64,000 nucleotides of DNA from Owenia fusiformis. Taxonomy: Eukaryota; Annelida; Polychaeta; Sabellida; Oweniidae. The notes under the pieces were generated by a model. That model was not told the DNA's origin, ran no database searches, and was given only the letters and a program-made list of their open reading frames with translations. The stretch spans positions 4,030,001 through 4,094,000 of the forward strand of contig CAIIXF020000001.1 in NCBI GenBank assembly GCA_903813345.2, given 5' to 3'. Of this stretch, positions 30,001-45,000 are shown piece after piece (position 1 is the first letter of the stretch; each line of letters opens with the position of its first letter). A program made the position numbers and the translations under genes.

Positions 30001-33000
30001 GATGAAGAATCTTTCCAATATCTATATTCTAAATAACAATATTGAATTTTAAAAGAAATACATACTTAATAAACGCCTTATTCTATTTCACATTATTAAT
30101 GTACCTTGTATTAGAAGGCGTGTGAGATTCCAGAGTGAATCTTATATTCTCAAATGCAGCTGGTACATTACAATTCTCTTTAGTACAAGTGATCTCTAGA
30201 TCTATACCGAACTCAGATGTATACCCCTCAACCAGTGTACCACCAAAGCTCTCAAAATCCATGTTAGAAATACTGAAGAAATCTGGAAAAGTATATACAC
30301 CATGAAACGGAAAAGCTTTAAGGCAATGATAAAAATTATTCAAGTTGGAAGCTGAAGACTACTTTTTTGAGTGAGGATGTGATGGGGACATTTTTGCATA
30401 GTCACATTGTTTAGAAGGTTGTAGGATGTTCTAGTTTCTGTGTTGTATACCTTCATCACATATGATGGTTGTCTTGGCAACCTTAACATCATTGGTTCTG
30501 TCTCTCTGTAGTAAGTCAACATCCTCATCCACTACAGCAATCATATAAATAGGACCACAGTAGCTCATGTCTGATGGCACACCAAGTACAAAATCATCAG
30601 GTAGTGGCGATAATTTGGCATAGCCTTGGATCACTGCAAAAGTGAGAAGAGTGTTATTAAGTATTTTGAAACACACTTATTATTTTGTAGAGTAAGAGCT
30701 TACACTATAGACTGCAAATATCGGAAAGGCGGAAATTTCTGAGATTGCCTTTTGTTTATATCTGAATAAGTGAGCTTTACAACACAATAATTTTCTATCC
30801 AAAAAACCAGTGCTAATTCATACACTGTGAAAACATAGATGTCATACTTATTTGGATTTCAAATTAATATTAGATTTGTATTAATCTTTATTCTAGTTCT
30901 AGTCATTTCATTTTTTACTTACTCAGGGTGCCATGGGCAAATGCATTGTACTATCAAATATGTAACATCATGGACTATTTCTTGAAATTTGTAAGATCCA
31001 GTACATAAAATACAAGCTATTACCTTGATTACTATACATATTCTGCAAGAGAACATCTCCTTTATCTAAAATGCTATCTTTAGACATGTAAAGCCTTGTT
31101 ACAAAGTCCCATGGGTGCAAGGCTGGTGCCAGATCCCCCACTTTAGCTACTACTGACAGACGAAGCTTTGGCTCCCCAGGTACTCTGATAGAACTTGGCG
31201 CTGTTAGTGCTTGAAGCTCAACATCGCCATAATCTAACATGAAAAAAACATATAGTACATGGAAACATTATGCAAATAAGGTACAGACTGAATATAAGTG
31301 TTTTATAAAACATAGAAATCCAAATTGGCAGGGGACATTTTTGGGAATAAAAGCTGAATGAACAAAACTTTATAAATACTGAAATTTTTTTAATATAGTC
31401 AAACAAGATATCACCATGTGAGCCAAAAACATTAAACACAAACAGGTAAATTGGTTCTAATACTGTACGTACATTTAACATTTCCTCAAAGCCCTAAAAT
31501 GATGTACTTACATATTGGCTGCTTGCATCTTCTCCATTGGCCTGGGAAGATTGTTTCCGTAAAACTCACTGCACCACCTACAAAGTCAAATAACAGATCC
31601 AAAAACACAATATTACCTTTATCTTAGACTGAAGCTAGGCCTAAACAGTCATTTTAGGCACAGTTTCTTGTTTTTATATTTCCTGAGTTTTAGGTCCTTC
31701 ATGAATATAAACATGTAATATCTTAGGCTGCTTCAATTCTGGAGATGATAATTCTATTCATCAAGGCAAAGATGAGCACAAAAGGTAACAAGAAATTATA
31801 CCTGGCATAATCTCCACTCTCAATTTTTCAATCGCCTCACATTTCTCAGGAATGAAGAAATCTGGGTACAAAGTGGCAGTAACTCCTTCTAATCTGACCT
31901 TTTCAAATGGTCTCATAGGTTGGTAGTATTCTGGTGGATAGGTGAAGTCAGTCAGGAGGGTTAAGATCTGAGACTCAAACTCATCTAGTTCAGTATTTAT
32001 CCATGTTGCATATACCTTAAAATAGGAAATTAAATATTCATCCAAGTTGCATATACCTTAAAATAGGAATTAAATATTCATCCAAGTTGCATATACCTTA
32101 AAATAGGAAATTAAATATTCATCCAAGTTGCATATACCTTAAAATAGGAAATTAAATATTCATCCAAGTTGCATATACCTTGAAATAGGAAATAAAATAT
32201 TCATCCAAGTTGCATATACCTTGAAATAGGAAATAAAATATTTATCCGAGTTGCGTATACCTTGAAATAGGAAATAAAATATTCATCCAAGTTGCATATA
32301 CCTTAAAATAGGAAATAAAATATTCATCCAAGTTGTGTATACTTTGAAATAGGAAATAAAATATTCTTCCAAGTTGCATATACCTTGAAATAGGAAATAA
32401 AATATTTATCCCAGTTGCGTATACCTTTAAATAGATAATAAAATACTAACTTAAGTTGCAAACACATGTAGCAGGTTATAAAATATAAAACATTTATCCA
32501 GGATACATGCACCAAAAAGTGGATGACATTTTGAAGAAATCTTCAGTGTGCAAAACTGTTTCTAAAACCATCAGTACACAAACGAGCATTTGAGTTAAAG
32601 GCCCTCATAGTTTAACTGACAGAGAGATGGTATCAATAAACCAAAGCAAAATTTGCATTTGGACAATTTATCATGGTATTAGTACATTGTATTAGTATAT
32701 GTTTTTTGAGAATCAGTGACTGTTTTATTGAAATATTAACATTAACTTACATTAAAGATGTAGTTTGGTGCACTAGGGACTGCTTTTGGTAGAGTTTTCC
32801 TCCTCATGTTCTGTACTGTGATATCAAATTGAAACTGAGAGGCATCAACTGCAAACAATGGCTGGATGGGCCTGAACACCAATTCACTCAGTTTGAATAT
32901 TTCTGGAAAATATATATGGTATTCGGAAGAAACCTGTCGGATCAAATGCCTCTCTGTAATCAAAATGGTGGACATATTGAATATCTGTTTCTACTGACAA

Positions 33001-36000
33001 AAAAACTTGGGTTTTTGCAAGGTTTTGAAAGCCCGTTTTGAAACGAAAATGACGTCGTTTGTATTATGAACGCTGGTTGACATGTATTATAATAAATTTG
33101 AAGTTATGATATACCAAATTAAAGATATTTAAATTCCCTATTCACTGGTATATAATATGACATGTTTTCCTCATGTTTATTTTTGAAATATACGAATGTC
33201 CCATTTTTTGGACCACCCTGTACATAAGTTTTACTATACTAGAAAAATATTTTTGACAAAACGATAGCCCTGAACTTTCAGTTATTTCATCAGTATTTCT
33301 AAAACAAAGACCTTAATGATGACGAACATACTGATTCAATAGCTGATGAACCACCACTTACATGTAAGTAATTCATACTGGTAAAATATGGTACTCAGTC
33401 TAATGGGATGACATTACAACATAGCAATTGAATAATGAACAATCATTATACATAACTGGAAATAAATACTCTAATGGATTCATATGTTTCAATTATTTCC
33501 ACTTTGTTATCTACTTTGGTGAGTAAATAATCTGCAATACCACTTAGTGATACATTTATTAATGATTTAGACTACATTAAGAGAGTTACATTAACTTTAT
33601 TAATATATTTTGTTTATTGTATTAGAACATTATAGTTCACTAAAAGTAGCTTCAAAATGTGTTATATAATTGTCAGTCCTGGGGTCCCCATACCCCATAG
33701 AAGTAATGATAATGTTTCATAGATTTGTCTTTAGGTTGATAGATAATTGAATAACGCATCACTTGTAAGAAAGGGAATAATTATACAGGTGTGTAGTAGA
33801 TTAAAAGTGTCTATGTAAAAAAAGCATCCATTATTTCTAATTGCATTGATCACCCCTCATATTTGTTTTCAGTATATTTTAAACAACATGTATTTGAAAT
33901 AGCATTTCCATTATGGTTAGCAAATCTATTCATTTCTTAAGAAGTCAGCAAAAGTGAATAACAATGCCAGATTTCTGAAGAAATCAAGTAAACGTAATAT
34001 CATTGGACTTCTCCCATGATCTTGGAACACTGTTGGCAAATCAACTCAAATATTCATTCAGTCAATAATGTTATGGATTAATTGAGACAGTTCTTCTAAA
34101 GAGAGTATAATATTATTGAGGTGTATGAGATGAGCCTTTAAGATTAAAATGAGAACATCCTTTAAGAAGAGAGAACTAACAAGCAGTAGCAGGTAGTTTG
34201 AGGAGTCTTTGATCTGAATAAATCCATATACATTAATAATGATTATTTCTACTAATGTATTGAAACAATAATCAAGTGTTTAATGATATCCATTACTTCA
34301 GATCGAAGCAGCATAATGTACATCTATAGATCTTTTATGTATTAAAACCTGGCACTCATTAGTGAAGATCATCTCATTTAGAACTATGGCAGGGAATCAA
34401 AGCAATGAATTGGTGTTTTATCCACCAAATAGTGAAGAGAACAATATATATGACACTGACAAGACAAACATTACAATCTCTCATATGATTAAAACACAAG
34501 CAGAGGATGACAATTGTCACGACTCAAGTGAAAGCAAAGCAGATGAAAAAGTTACTAAACTAAGAGATACTTTTTTACAGGTTATTGAAGCAAATGACAT
34601 GAATGGCTTCACTATGTGTACTGATGAATACCATGAACTGTTGGAACTAGAGATAATAACAGGAATATATGATCCTCAGCTAATATCTAATGATACAAAC
34701 CTTCTGAGGCATGCAGTCACACATACATTTGATGAGGCTGCATGCATTCTATTAGAGCTAAGTGACAATGGAGCTGTCATGAAAGATAAAAAACATGGAG
34801 TGGGATTACTACATGATACTGTTATAAAGAACATGCCTCGTATTGTGGAGGCCATCTCTGAAAAACTGACCAAAGAGGAATTCCATGAATTAATGGCAAT
34901 GCGGGCAACTGGTACATTCTTTAAGGAGCACTTTAAAGGATTGGAGCTCTCATTAGAAATAGCATGTTGGGCAGGTAATTATAAAATGGTGAAGAGTCTG
35001 CTCCAAATCAACCCCATGGGGGTATACCTGGAGAATTCCAAGGGTCATAACTTGCTTCACACTCTTATACTTCTATGTGATGAAGATAACCACAAAGTAA
35101 CAGATTTTGTCAAGGATGTATTTATGATGATTTATAATGCAGAAAGTGGCAAGATGGCATTAGAGTATCTCCTAGATATGAAAGATAACAATGAAATGAC
35201 ACCAATGTTGCTAGCGATGAAAAGGGGAGAATTCCCATTTGTCATGCTTGTTCTGAATACTGTATTAAAGGAGGTGAATAGTGAGTATGGGCCAACAAGG
35301 TACGTTAACTATGACATCACAGATATTGAGAAGTGCCCAGGTGCTGTGAGCAAAGGGCCAACTGGGATCATGTATGTCGCAACATCCGCTGACTCTCATC
35401 GGCTTCCAAATATGCTCTCTCTGCAGCCCTGGAAGAAGATTCTACAACTTCGCTGGAACATGTATAAATGGTATCTTTTGTTCATGATGCTGTTTCACTT
35501 TGCTGTTCTAGCATACTTTGCTGTTAATGTTACAATATCCCCTTCACGTGATGAACTCATACTTATGAATAATGCCACATTTGATTGGATTAACGGCAGT
35601 TCAACAGGAGTTGGATTTCTTGAACAAAGGGGCTATGTTGGTTTGCAGGGACTGATGCAATTTGGTGCAGAGTGCTGCTTCATCCTTTATGGTCTTACAG
35701 GATTCATCAACCAGTTTGCGATCATGATGAGAATGGTGGTGAGATTGTTCAGAGCTAGGCTGACAATGAGTGAAATGATTCAACGTATGTTCAACCCTGC
35801 GACAGGGTCAGGCTTATATGGAGTGACCAACCTGGTTTTCACATTCAATCTTGTCCTTTCCTATTCATTTAAAATCCTGAATCTCTCTCAATATGTTTCT
35901 CGTTTATCAGCTGCAGGTTCTATCATATGTGGTTTCATATATTTGACCTTCTACTATCGCACCATTCCCTACACATCATTCTTTACTGTCACTATCAATA

Positions 36001-39000
36001 AAATGATCTTCGGTGACGTTCTGCGATTCCTCGTCATAGCATTTGGATACCTTATTGGATTCAGCACTGCCTTCTACATCCTATTTAAAGACACAGAAGG
36101 GGGAGCACCCCCTGATATGGACAGCTTTTCCAACGCTCTCATTTCAACATATAAACTTATGTTGGGAATCGCAGACTTGAAAACAATGAAGGTTGCCAAT
36201 GGTTACTACATCGTTACTTTCTATATTCTTTATACAATAATTATGACAGTGATGCTGTTTAACATGTTAATAGGCATCATGGCGAACACAATAAATGATG
36301 TGTCGGTCCATAAACAATGCTTCAGCAAATTTCAACGTTTATCAACACTGATGATCACAGAATTCGGACAATTCTGGTCTGGTGGTTTTATTAAGAAATC
36401 TTTAGAAAAAGGAGATGTTAGTGTAAAATCAGTGATGTATGCTGGGAGAAAACAGAAGAGGCTTTTTATAGAATGTTTGGAAATTGATCACGAAGCAAGG
36501 TTTTCTTGGATATCAGACAATAAACAATATGAACATTTCACTTAAACAATCGAACTAAGGTAGGTAATTGTCGGACACTCAGTATGTGCAGTCATGTGTC
36601 AGACAAATACCTACATGGACGACATTGCCTCCCTGTACTCTAATATGCATCAGAACACATGTTTCTGAATGGTGATTAAAAGTACTTGTCATTGTCATTT
36701 TCAAACATATTTCATATATATGTGAATTGCTGTCAGAATAAATCCTAAAATATGAGTAAATGTAAGTATTTTGAAAAGATGAATACCCTCTGGCGAGGCC
36801 TACCATTACCCTAAATCTGATAAGTTATTGGAAACCAAATGGAGAAAGATTCCAATGAACAGCCACTGTCCTTTTAACTTCAATTCCAGTCAGTCAAACA
36901 GTGGTTGTAATGGTACCATGGTATGAAAAAAGTCATAACTCCTTGGTATTGACATAAAAATAGTATTACATTCCTATTGATATAAAATATAAAAGCTGAT
37001 CTACATACCTGCAGGACAGTTTGTTGAGACACGTTCAGCAATGTAGTTATTGCTCTCATTTATCTCTGCCACTGAGTTATCTACAAAGTTCAATAATGCA
37101 ATTTATTCAAACTTTAATTTAACAAAACTGACATCAAGTAAAATTGAGAAAATTTACATACATGCTATGGAAAAGTGGACTGTTTAGTGGTAACATGATT
37201 TCATAATTGCATTATTTATGGAAAATAGTGGCCATTTTGAAATGAGTAGCCATATTGGAAATTCCTTCTCAAGCTGAGGTCTCACATCTGTATAACCATC
37301 ACATGTCAGACTATGAAATATGAACCAAATGTGGCGACTGGTATTTGAATTATTGTCCAAACAGAGCCAAAGGAGCCTATGTATTATATATATCTCACCC
37401 TACCTTTATCTATAAGGGCAATAATGTAGACATCACCACAAAGCTGTGGGTAGTTAGTGGACAAATCATCTGGGAGGTAGAGAGGGATACCACCAAGGTT
37501 GATGGTATGGACTCCAACTGGCAAGAAACGCTTCATTTCTCCCAAGCCAGACCCAAGAGTAAAACCATCATATGGAACCTAAATGTAAAGTTAATTTTGT
37601 AGTACATTTTATTGTTATACAGTAAAACTTGTGTTACTCAAATAGCCTTGAGACTAAAGAAAACAATCCAGAGGTATGGCCTTACAGGATGTTTACAGTT
37701 TTTGCCATTCAGCTATATTTAAACATGGATTTAACCTTGTGTTATATTGAATCCATTATGAAATCTGAGCACATTGCTGTTACAGGGTGTTCTGAAAGTA
37801 ATAATGGGACTGACGATAAATATTCTTACTTCCATGTCAATGTCACCCTGTAGTTGATCATCCTCAGAGAGATAGAGCGCAGTGTTGTAGACTAAAGACC
37901 TGCCTTCTCCAACTATTGCAGTTTCAACAAGTAGACTAAACATGTTGCCAACATCACTGGAGAGTGAGCCACTGCCAACATCTAGTAGAACTGGCTTTAG
38001 ATCAACAGTATCTGTAACAAACATAAAGTAATCACTTTAAAATTGGTCAGTAATATAACATATAACTGATGAGTGTATAATATACTGTAGACAAAAAAAC
38101 ATGTAAAAAAATGTATAGTGACCCATATGTCGGAGAGACTGACATGTTTCAAAGTCAATAAAAGATTATACTGTTGTACTGATTAGGCATTCAGAGATAA
38201 TCCAGTTCATTAATAGCCTTACCTCCAGAGCAGCTTAGCAGAGCAGTGATATTTGTGCAGATGGCATCATTGGAGCCATTGGTATCATTTATAGGGGCCA
38301 GCACCTCATCAGTCATCATATACTTTATACACACATACACCTCACTTAACTCACACATTGCATCACTGATTACAATTGGGATTTCTCCTGATAGAGGATA
38401 ACTAGTATCGCTCATGAGGATGTCTTCTAAAGCTAAAATAAACGGAGGTTTTCAAGTAAAAGTATCATGTTACAATGACATCTTGGTAGAATATCTCATT
38501 CATTTAATTAACAATTTAGAATATTTAACATATCCCACGCATCACATTTTAACATATTCTGCCTCTTATATATGCTTTCAATATCAATATGCAAATGAAA
38601 TTTTGTATATTTCTATGAAGCTTCAGTTCAATATTCCTTGAGTACAGCAGTAAGTGATGGATGAAATCATGAAATGATACAATATTTCAACAGTTATATA
38701 TTCATGGAAAAGTAATCTTGATTTTCATCCATAAATAACAATTTAAAGTGATATCATATTTAAAATAGAGAATAGTTCCTTACTTTCTTCAGAGTAGCCA
38801 TCTAGAACAATTCTCCCAAGTATAAGAGGAACTCCATTGTTAAACCCAGCACTTGGTGTGATATGTGGAGTATCACTAAGGAAGGTTTGGAGCTGAAGGA
38901 ACCTTCCAGTCATCGGTCTCCCAGTGAATTCCAGAACTGTTGCCAAGTGGAGTGATGTGTTGACATCTTTATACAGGTATGCTAGGGACCCTGAGGTGGC

Positions 39001-42000
39001 CTCTAAACTTGAAAGTCCAATGTCTGGAATCATGTACAATCACTATAATTTACTCATCCTCCTTATAATAGCAAGTGTACACAAACTGCAATATAAGAGA
39101 CTTTTTGGAAATGTGATTAAAAACAGTACATATTCTCATAAACAATTTCCACTCTGTAATTAATGAAACTTCCTTTCAACACTTACACCAACCACAAAAC
39201 AAACTGATTCATGTGTTGAACCTAGAGCAAAACAATTATAAGATGGTGTCTAGTATGTTGTTACTTACCTCCAGAGCAAGACATGCGAACCTGTCCAGCA
39301 TTGAGGTCATAGCATGTTATATTATCTTTAATCAAATCATCCACCCATGCTGGATAAACACCCTCATCTCTCACAACATCCAAGCAGATAAATGTGCTAC
39401 CTAAAAGTGATAAACAGAAATTCAAAATATTAAATCATGGGACAAAATACAATTAATTTGACAGAAAACCATTTTAAAATTTTATGTAACTTCAAAGTTG
39501 AAATAAGGGATCCCATTTGACTATATCGTGTTACTACAGTACTTACTTATACATTGTTCTTGTGTTATGTATAGAGGGGTTGTGACATTTCTGTATCTTC
39601 TCACAGAGTAACCCTCCAGCTTTTCATTCCTGGGATCATGGTTCTCCCACTGTTCCTTGTCTAAGCGAATCATCTGAAGACAAACAAGAAATATACATAA
39701 ATGTTGCAAGACTAACAATAACAGGAAGGGATCATTCAAGATAAGCTTATAAATGAAATCCCTAAAAACAACATACAGATGGTGACTTTCAACAGTAAAG
39801 GGAAGAATACAAGTCTATCGAAATCAAGGTATCACCAATAAACTGCCCAAAACAACAGATGTTATCTGACTTGGTGGTGTATTGAGAGAAGTTTTTACCC
39901 AAAACCTGAAGGAGCTGCCTAGTTTTAATTATAACAACTTTGCCACTTTAACAAAGGCTAGTAAAATCAAGATTATGCTTTTTGGAGATTGTAAACTTTC
40001 AGATGAATGTAACAAAGAAATTACCAATTTATCAGCAAATCTTATTGACAAAATCATCTGATTATTTATAAAAAATTCATGATAATAAGGACAAAGTTCA
40101 ACCCATCTTTCATCAATCATTATCATTCATTCCTTACATTTCCCATAAGGACCATGTGACACTTACAAAAGACAGGACACATGTTTTGAGAACCGTTATA
40201 AATATATGTTAATTTTGCAAATTTTATATAAGGGAGGCCAATAATGTAATGTTTTACCTAGGCCTTCCTAGTATGTTAACAAGTGTAAAATCTTATTGCA
40301 AATAAATAAAACTTAACCTTAAAAAAAAAGAAAAAAAAAAAGAGACAAGGTAAAATATTTAAAAATCTTTGTATACAGGGTGTCCATAAAGCTTCATTAC
40401 ACAGACTTTGTACTGTAATTGTAAAGAGACTTTATGGACAACCTGCATATGTAAGAAGAATACCTGAAGTACAGAATCAGGGTCATCCAGTCCCCCACCT
40501 GTCATTAAGTACAACCTAAAGTAGAACAGGTTCTCATATGCTTCCAAAGGTTCCTGGATAGACACACCAATGTTTTGAACATCCACATCAAATACGATGA
40601 CATTGTTAGTGTCTTCATTTATGCTGGATCCATTTATCTTACCAGTTACTTCAAATCTTGATAAAGCCAGTCCTAGAAAGAAAAGAAAATTTATGGGGGA
40701 GTAGCTCCCTTGGTGTCCCAAAAACAGAATATTTTTCATTTTGCTTTAATAATAAAAATCATTATTCTATGGAGTCTAAAAACTAGCATGACCAAATTTC
40801 AGAAAAATTGGTAAATGTTTAGTTCAACCCAATGCCAAGTCAATATTGCACTCACACAACTCAGGGAATTCTAGCTTGGGGAAAAGTTACCTATTGTATG
40901 TCTCCATTACATACAAAACATATTTGTGTATGCAGAAACATGTACATTTGCTGTCCAATTGAGCACATATATATACAAGCATTACTGATACAACATCCAT
41001 GCAAGAAAATAGAACATTTCAACAGAAGATGAATATAATAATAACCTGAAATGTCAGAACACAGGAATTTCACTTGTGTCCAGGCAGACATGTCTTCTGG
41101 ATCATCTAAGCTGGACACAGCACTGTCGGAGTTCAAGTGAATGCCTATATATGGAGATTTTCCACATATTGCGTGATATTCTTCATGGGTGATATCTTCA
41201 CTTTTGAAAATAGATACTCTGTGACTTACTGGAAATATAAAAGGCAGAACTTTTTTTTAAAAAATAAAAATGGCGGCCATTTTGAAAATAGGCGAGCTTT
41301 TGAACCAGGAGTCATAGGGGAGTTTTCTGTATTGATGTTGAACAGAAATAACTTAAATAGAGAATCCTATCGACAGAGGTTTTAAAACGTGCCACTATTG
41401 TTGACGGACGGACGGACGGACGCACAGACCGACAGACAGACAAGTGAGTGATTGCAAAAGCTCACCATGTGAGCTAAAAACTACATGCTAGTACTTGTAT
41501 GTATCGTATACTATACTGGTTAACGTACAGTATCATGTCTTTCTTATATGAAGACATTTTAAGTGCAACTGAATTAAACTAGCAGAAACATAAAGAACTT
41601 ACAAGGCATATGGTAAATACTAAATATCCTAAATAAGAATTCAAAAAATGGTTGCCTTAAAATTTACCCAGTATGTCAAAATATGACACATTATAGATTT
41701 TCATAGCAAGAGACATCCGTGTTAATTTCAAATCAACCTATCAAGTGAGTTTAAGTCGTATATTAAAAAGTTGTGATATTTTGATGACAGGAATGTAATT
41801 CTTTGTCTGGAAATAAACAATGGTCTGATCTGAACTGATTTATTGTAAACCTAAATTACCACCCAAGTGAACACCTTGTACACAATACTTAAGTCAACTA
41901 AATGACTGTTTTACTTACAAGTATGTATGCCTGAGCCTGAACTCAAATCCACATTTGCTCCCTGTGCAATCCACACTTTACTACTGCTGTTCCAAGCTTT

Positions 42001-45000
42001 ATCCAATGAAATGACAATGTCATAGGTCACAGAGGTCAGGTCAGGTGAATCTCCACCAATCAGAATATCCACATCTATTAGGAAGTCAGTGGTTGTACCA
42101 GTATACAAGATAGGATTTTCATAGCCAGGACCAACCATCAACTTCTTTAGAGATAGACTCAATGCACCTTCAGTAAAAAAACAAAGAAAAATTATATGAA
42201 TGATACACCATGTAAAATCCGTTGAATATTAAATATTCAATTCTAAAAATATAAAATGATTTTTTCTGTTTCTATGTAAAACTCCTCGCCAATTCACCAT
42301 TTAATTTACAAAATACAAAATTATATTTTGTCTGTTTCTATGTAAAATGCCTTGACAATCCTACATTAATTTTCACAATAAATAATGATTTTTTTCTGTT
42401 GAGAACTGACCACTGCACAATGGTCCCTCCACTCCAACATCCTCAATGACAGCGTAGTTGTTGTTGAGATCAAACTCTGGCATTACATCATTGGGGTTAA
42501 TCTCTACATCCATTCTCCACTGTGAGCCACACATACCAAGGAAGTCTACTGGATCAACATATATATGCTGACCTGGAATACATGCAATACCTAGTTGTAG
42601 ACTTACATCTGTAGTTATAGATTACAGCAGGTTAGCACTCATGTTGAAGGGAATAAGTTATTATTTCATACAATATGTACCATCTATATGTGGGTTAGAT
42701 GACCCATGACCTGTATTTCTGTGTCCAGAATATGTTATTTACTCATATTCCATTACTCAAATCAATTTAACTAAACATTGACGAAACAGACACTCAATCT
42801 CTAATACTAATTCAAAAGGCATCTATACTGTATGATACATGTTTTACTGATGTCATAGATTGCTTTAACTATATAAACTTTCAACTACATAATTTAGTTC
42901 AAAAAATTATGAGGACATTTTCATAATATGTTACATCTAACATGCAGTTGGACCGGGAAATAGAACCTCAAAGTCCACAATTTTTCCATATTTTTTATGT
43001 TTTGGATGAGTTTATAGAATACATAGGTGTAATGTAATATCTCACCCAGGTCTATCACTTTAGATTCTGACAGTTCATCTCCAGAGAGGGTCACTGTGTA
43101 GTGAAATCTCTTCTCTATGCTTGATGTCCCAGAATAAATTCTCACTGTGTATGGTATATTCAGCATATCTAAATTATCTGCATTTGCTAAAAACAAAGAA
43201 AATGGTTGTTAAATCAAGAAGAACAGTATAGAATGACTTCAGGACCAGTTGGAATATAATTCAGTATGTATGCCTACTAACATTTACAATAAAAAACTGG
43301 TTTTAAATTCTTTCAAATACATATCAAATTTCCTTACGATTTACTTTCAAATCAGCTTCCAAATGGAAATATTTAGAATTCTCCAGGATGAGTTGATTGT
43401 TCTCTCCCTCAAGCTGAAAGATTAGATCACCACTCCTAACACTGCGAATACCCACATCAACTGCTGGTTGGTTATCTAGAACAAACATGTTTACACTATT
43501 TTGAATGAATATGGAAAATTAGATCACCACTCCTGACACTACAGACACCCACATCATCAGATGGTTGGTTCTCTAGAACGCAAGTTCATGTTATATTACA
43601 GGGTGTTATGTAAATATGTACCCCTCTAATCTTTAAACAAGACTTAAACATGCATAATATCACCACCTGCCATTTGTTACAGATGCCAAACACCAACCGC
43701 ACAATCACAAATATGGAGACCATAATGTGGTCACATAAAAAGTAAACCATGTTGACGGGTTAAAGCAAATACCAAGTACATGTATGAATACTGCATAGGT
43801 ACATGTACGAGGGTTGTCCCAGAAGTAATGCACTATATGTTCTAACTTTCTTTAATAATCATCAATTTAGCTGAAATTTTGTGTATATAACAATTGAAGT
43901 TTTATCTCTTATATCCTGAAGTTTCAGCATCCAATATTAATATTAAGTCTTAATATGGTTGCTATAACAACATGGGGGTAGGGGTGGGCGGGGCAGGTAC
44001 CAATTTTTATAATTATGAAAAGATCTAAAGTGTTATTTTATTAATATTTCTTTCCTCTAAATGGTCAAAATGTTTGGAAATTGTTAAATTTATTCAGCAT
44101 GATGTTAACCAAGTATGAATAATGACATTTAGCACTGTGATGCCATAATACCACATTTCAATAGTCACGAATTCAAATACAGTCACAGTCAAGAAATTGC
44201 AAAAATGGCTGCAATTCTCTCCTGATAACAGAAGGCCTTGTGTTTGGTGGCCTAATTTCATACTTCATCTGGACTCACAGCCAAGCAAAATGTATGCTAC
44301 TATGAAGAAAGTATATGAGGAGTATATACCAGATAGAACTACAATTATGGGGTGGCATAAGAGATTTCAAAGAGACGATTTGACCCTGTATGACAACTCC
44401 AAACATGGGAGGCAAAAACTCCACAAGTCACAGTGGAAGAAATTGCCGAGAGTGTTTGACCTGACAGGCATCAAAAGTACATAACACGCAAAGGGCAATA
44501 TTTTGAGAAAATGTGAAATGCGACACTGTGCAATATACATCCATTAAATCTAGGATGTGCTCAAAGTAATTTAGTATCTTAAAATGTATTTTTGAGCATA
44601 CTTCTTATAGCTACACCAAATGGTATACTAGTATGTTGATTAATTATTTCATATTTTCAATTTTTTATTCCTTTTGACGTGACTTTATAACCTGCCCCGC
44701 CCTACCCAAACTCACCAACTTGATTTTATTGTAACATCAATATAGTTTTATCAGTCAACATGAACATTTCTAGAATAATCAAAATGTCTCTAAGGAACAT
44801 TTACTGAAAATTTCATGGAAAAATATCAATTATTGATAAAGTTAGAGCATATAGTGCATTACTTCTGGGACAACCCTCGTATATGTACATTTGAGTATGT
44901 TCTTGTAAGATTCAATGTTGCCACAATAGAATGGGCCTTTAACAGGTAATATACTAGGGGTGGTTTACAAACCTGTTACACAGCTGACAGGTACAGCTTT

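Noticed and set aside
33000-33224. Second mariner copy
   Set aside because: Only one end (TACAGGGTGGTCC-type, reversed) is visible, with no partner end and no coding remnant.
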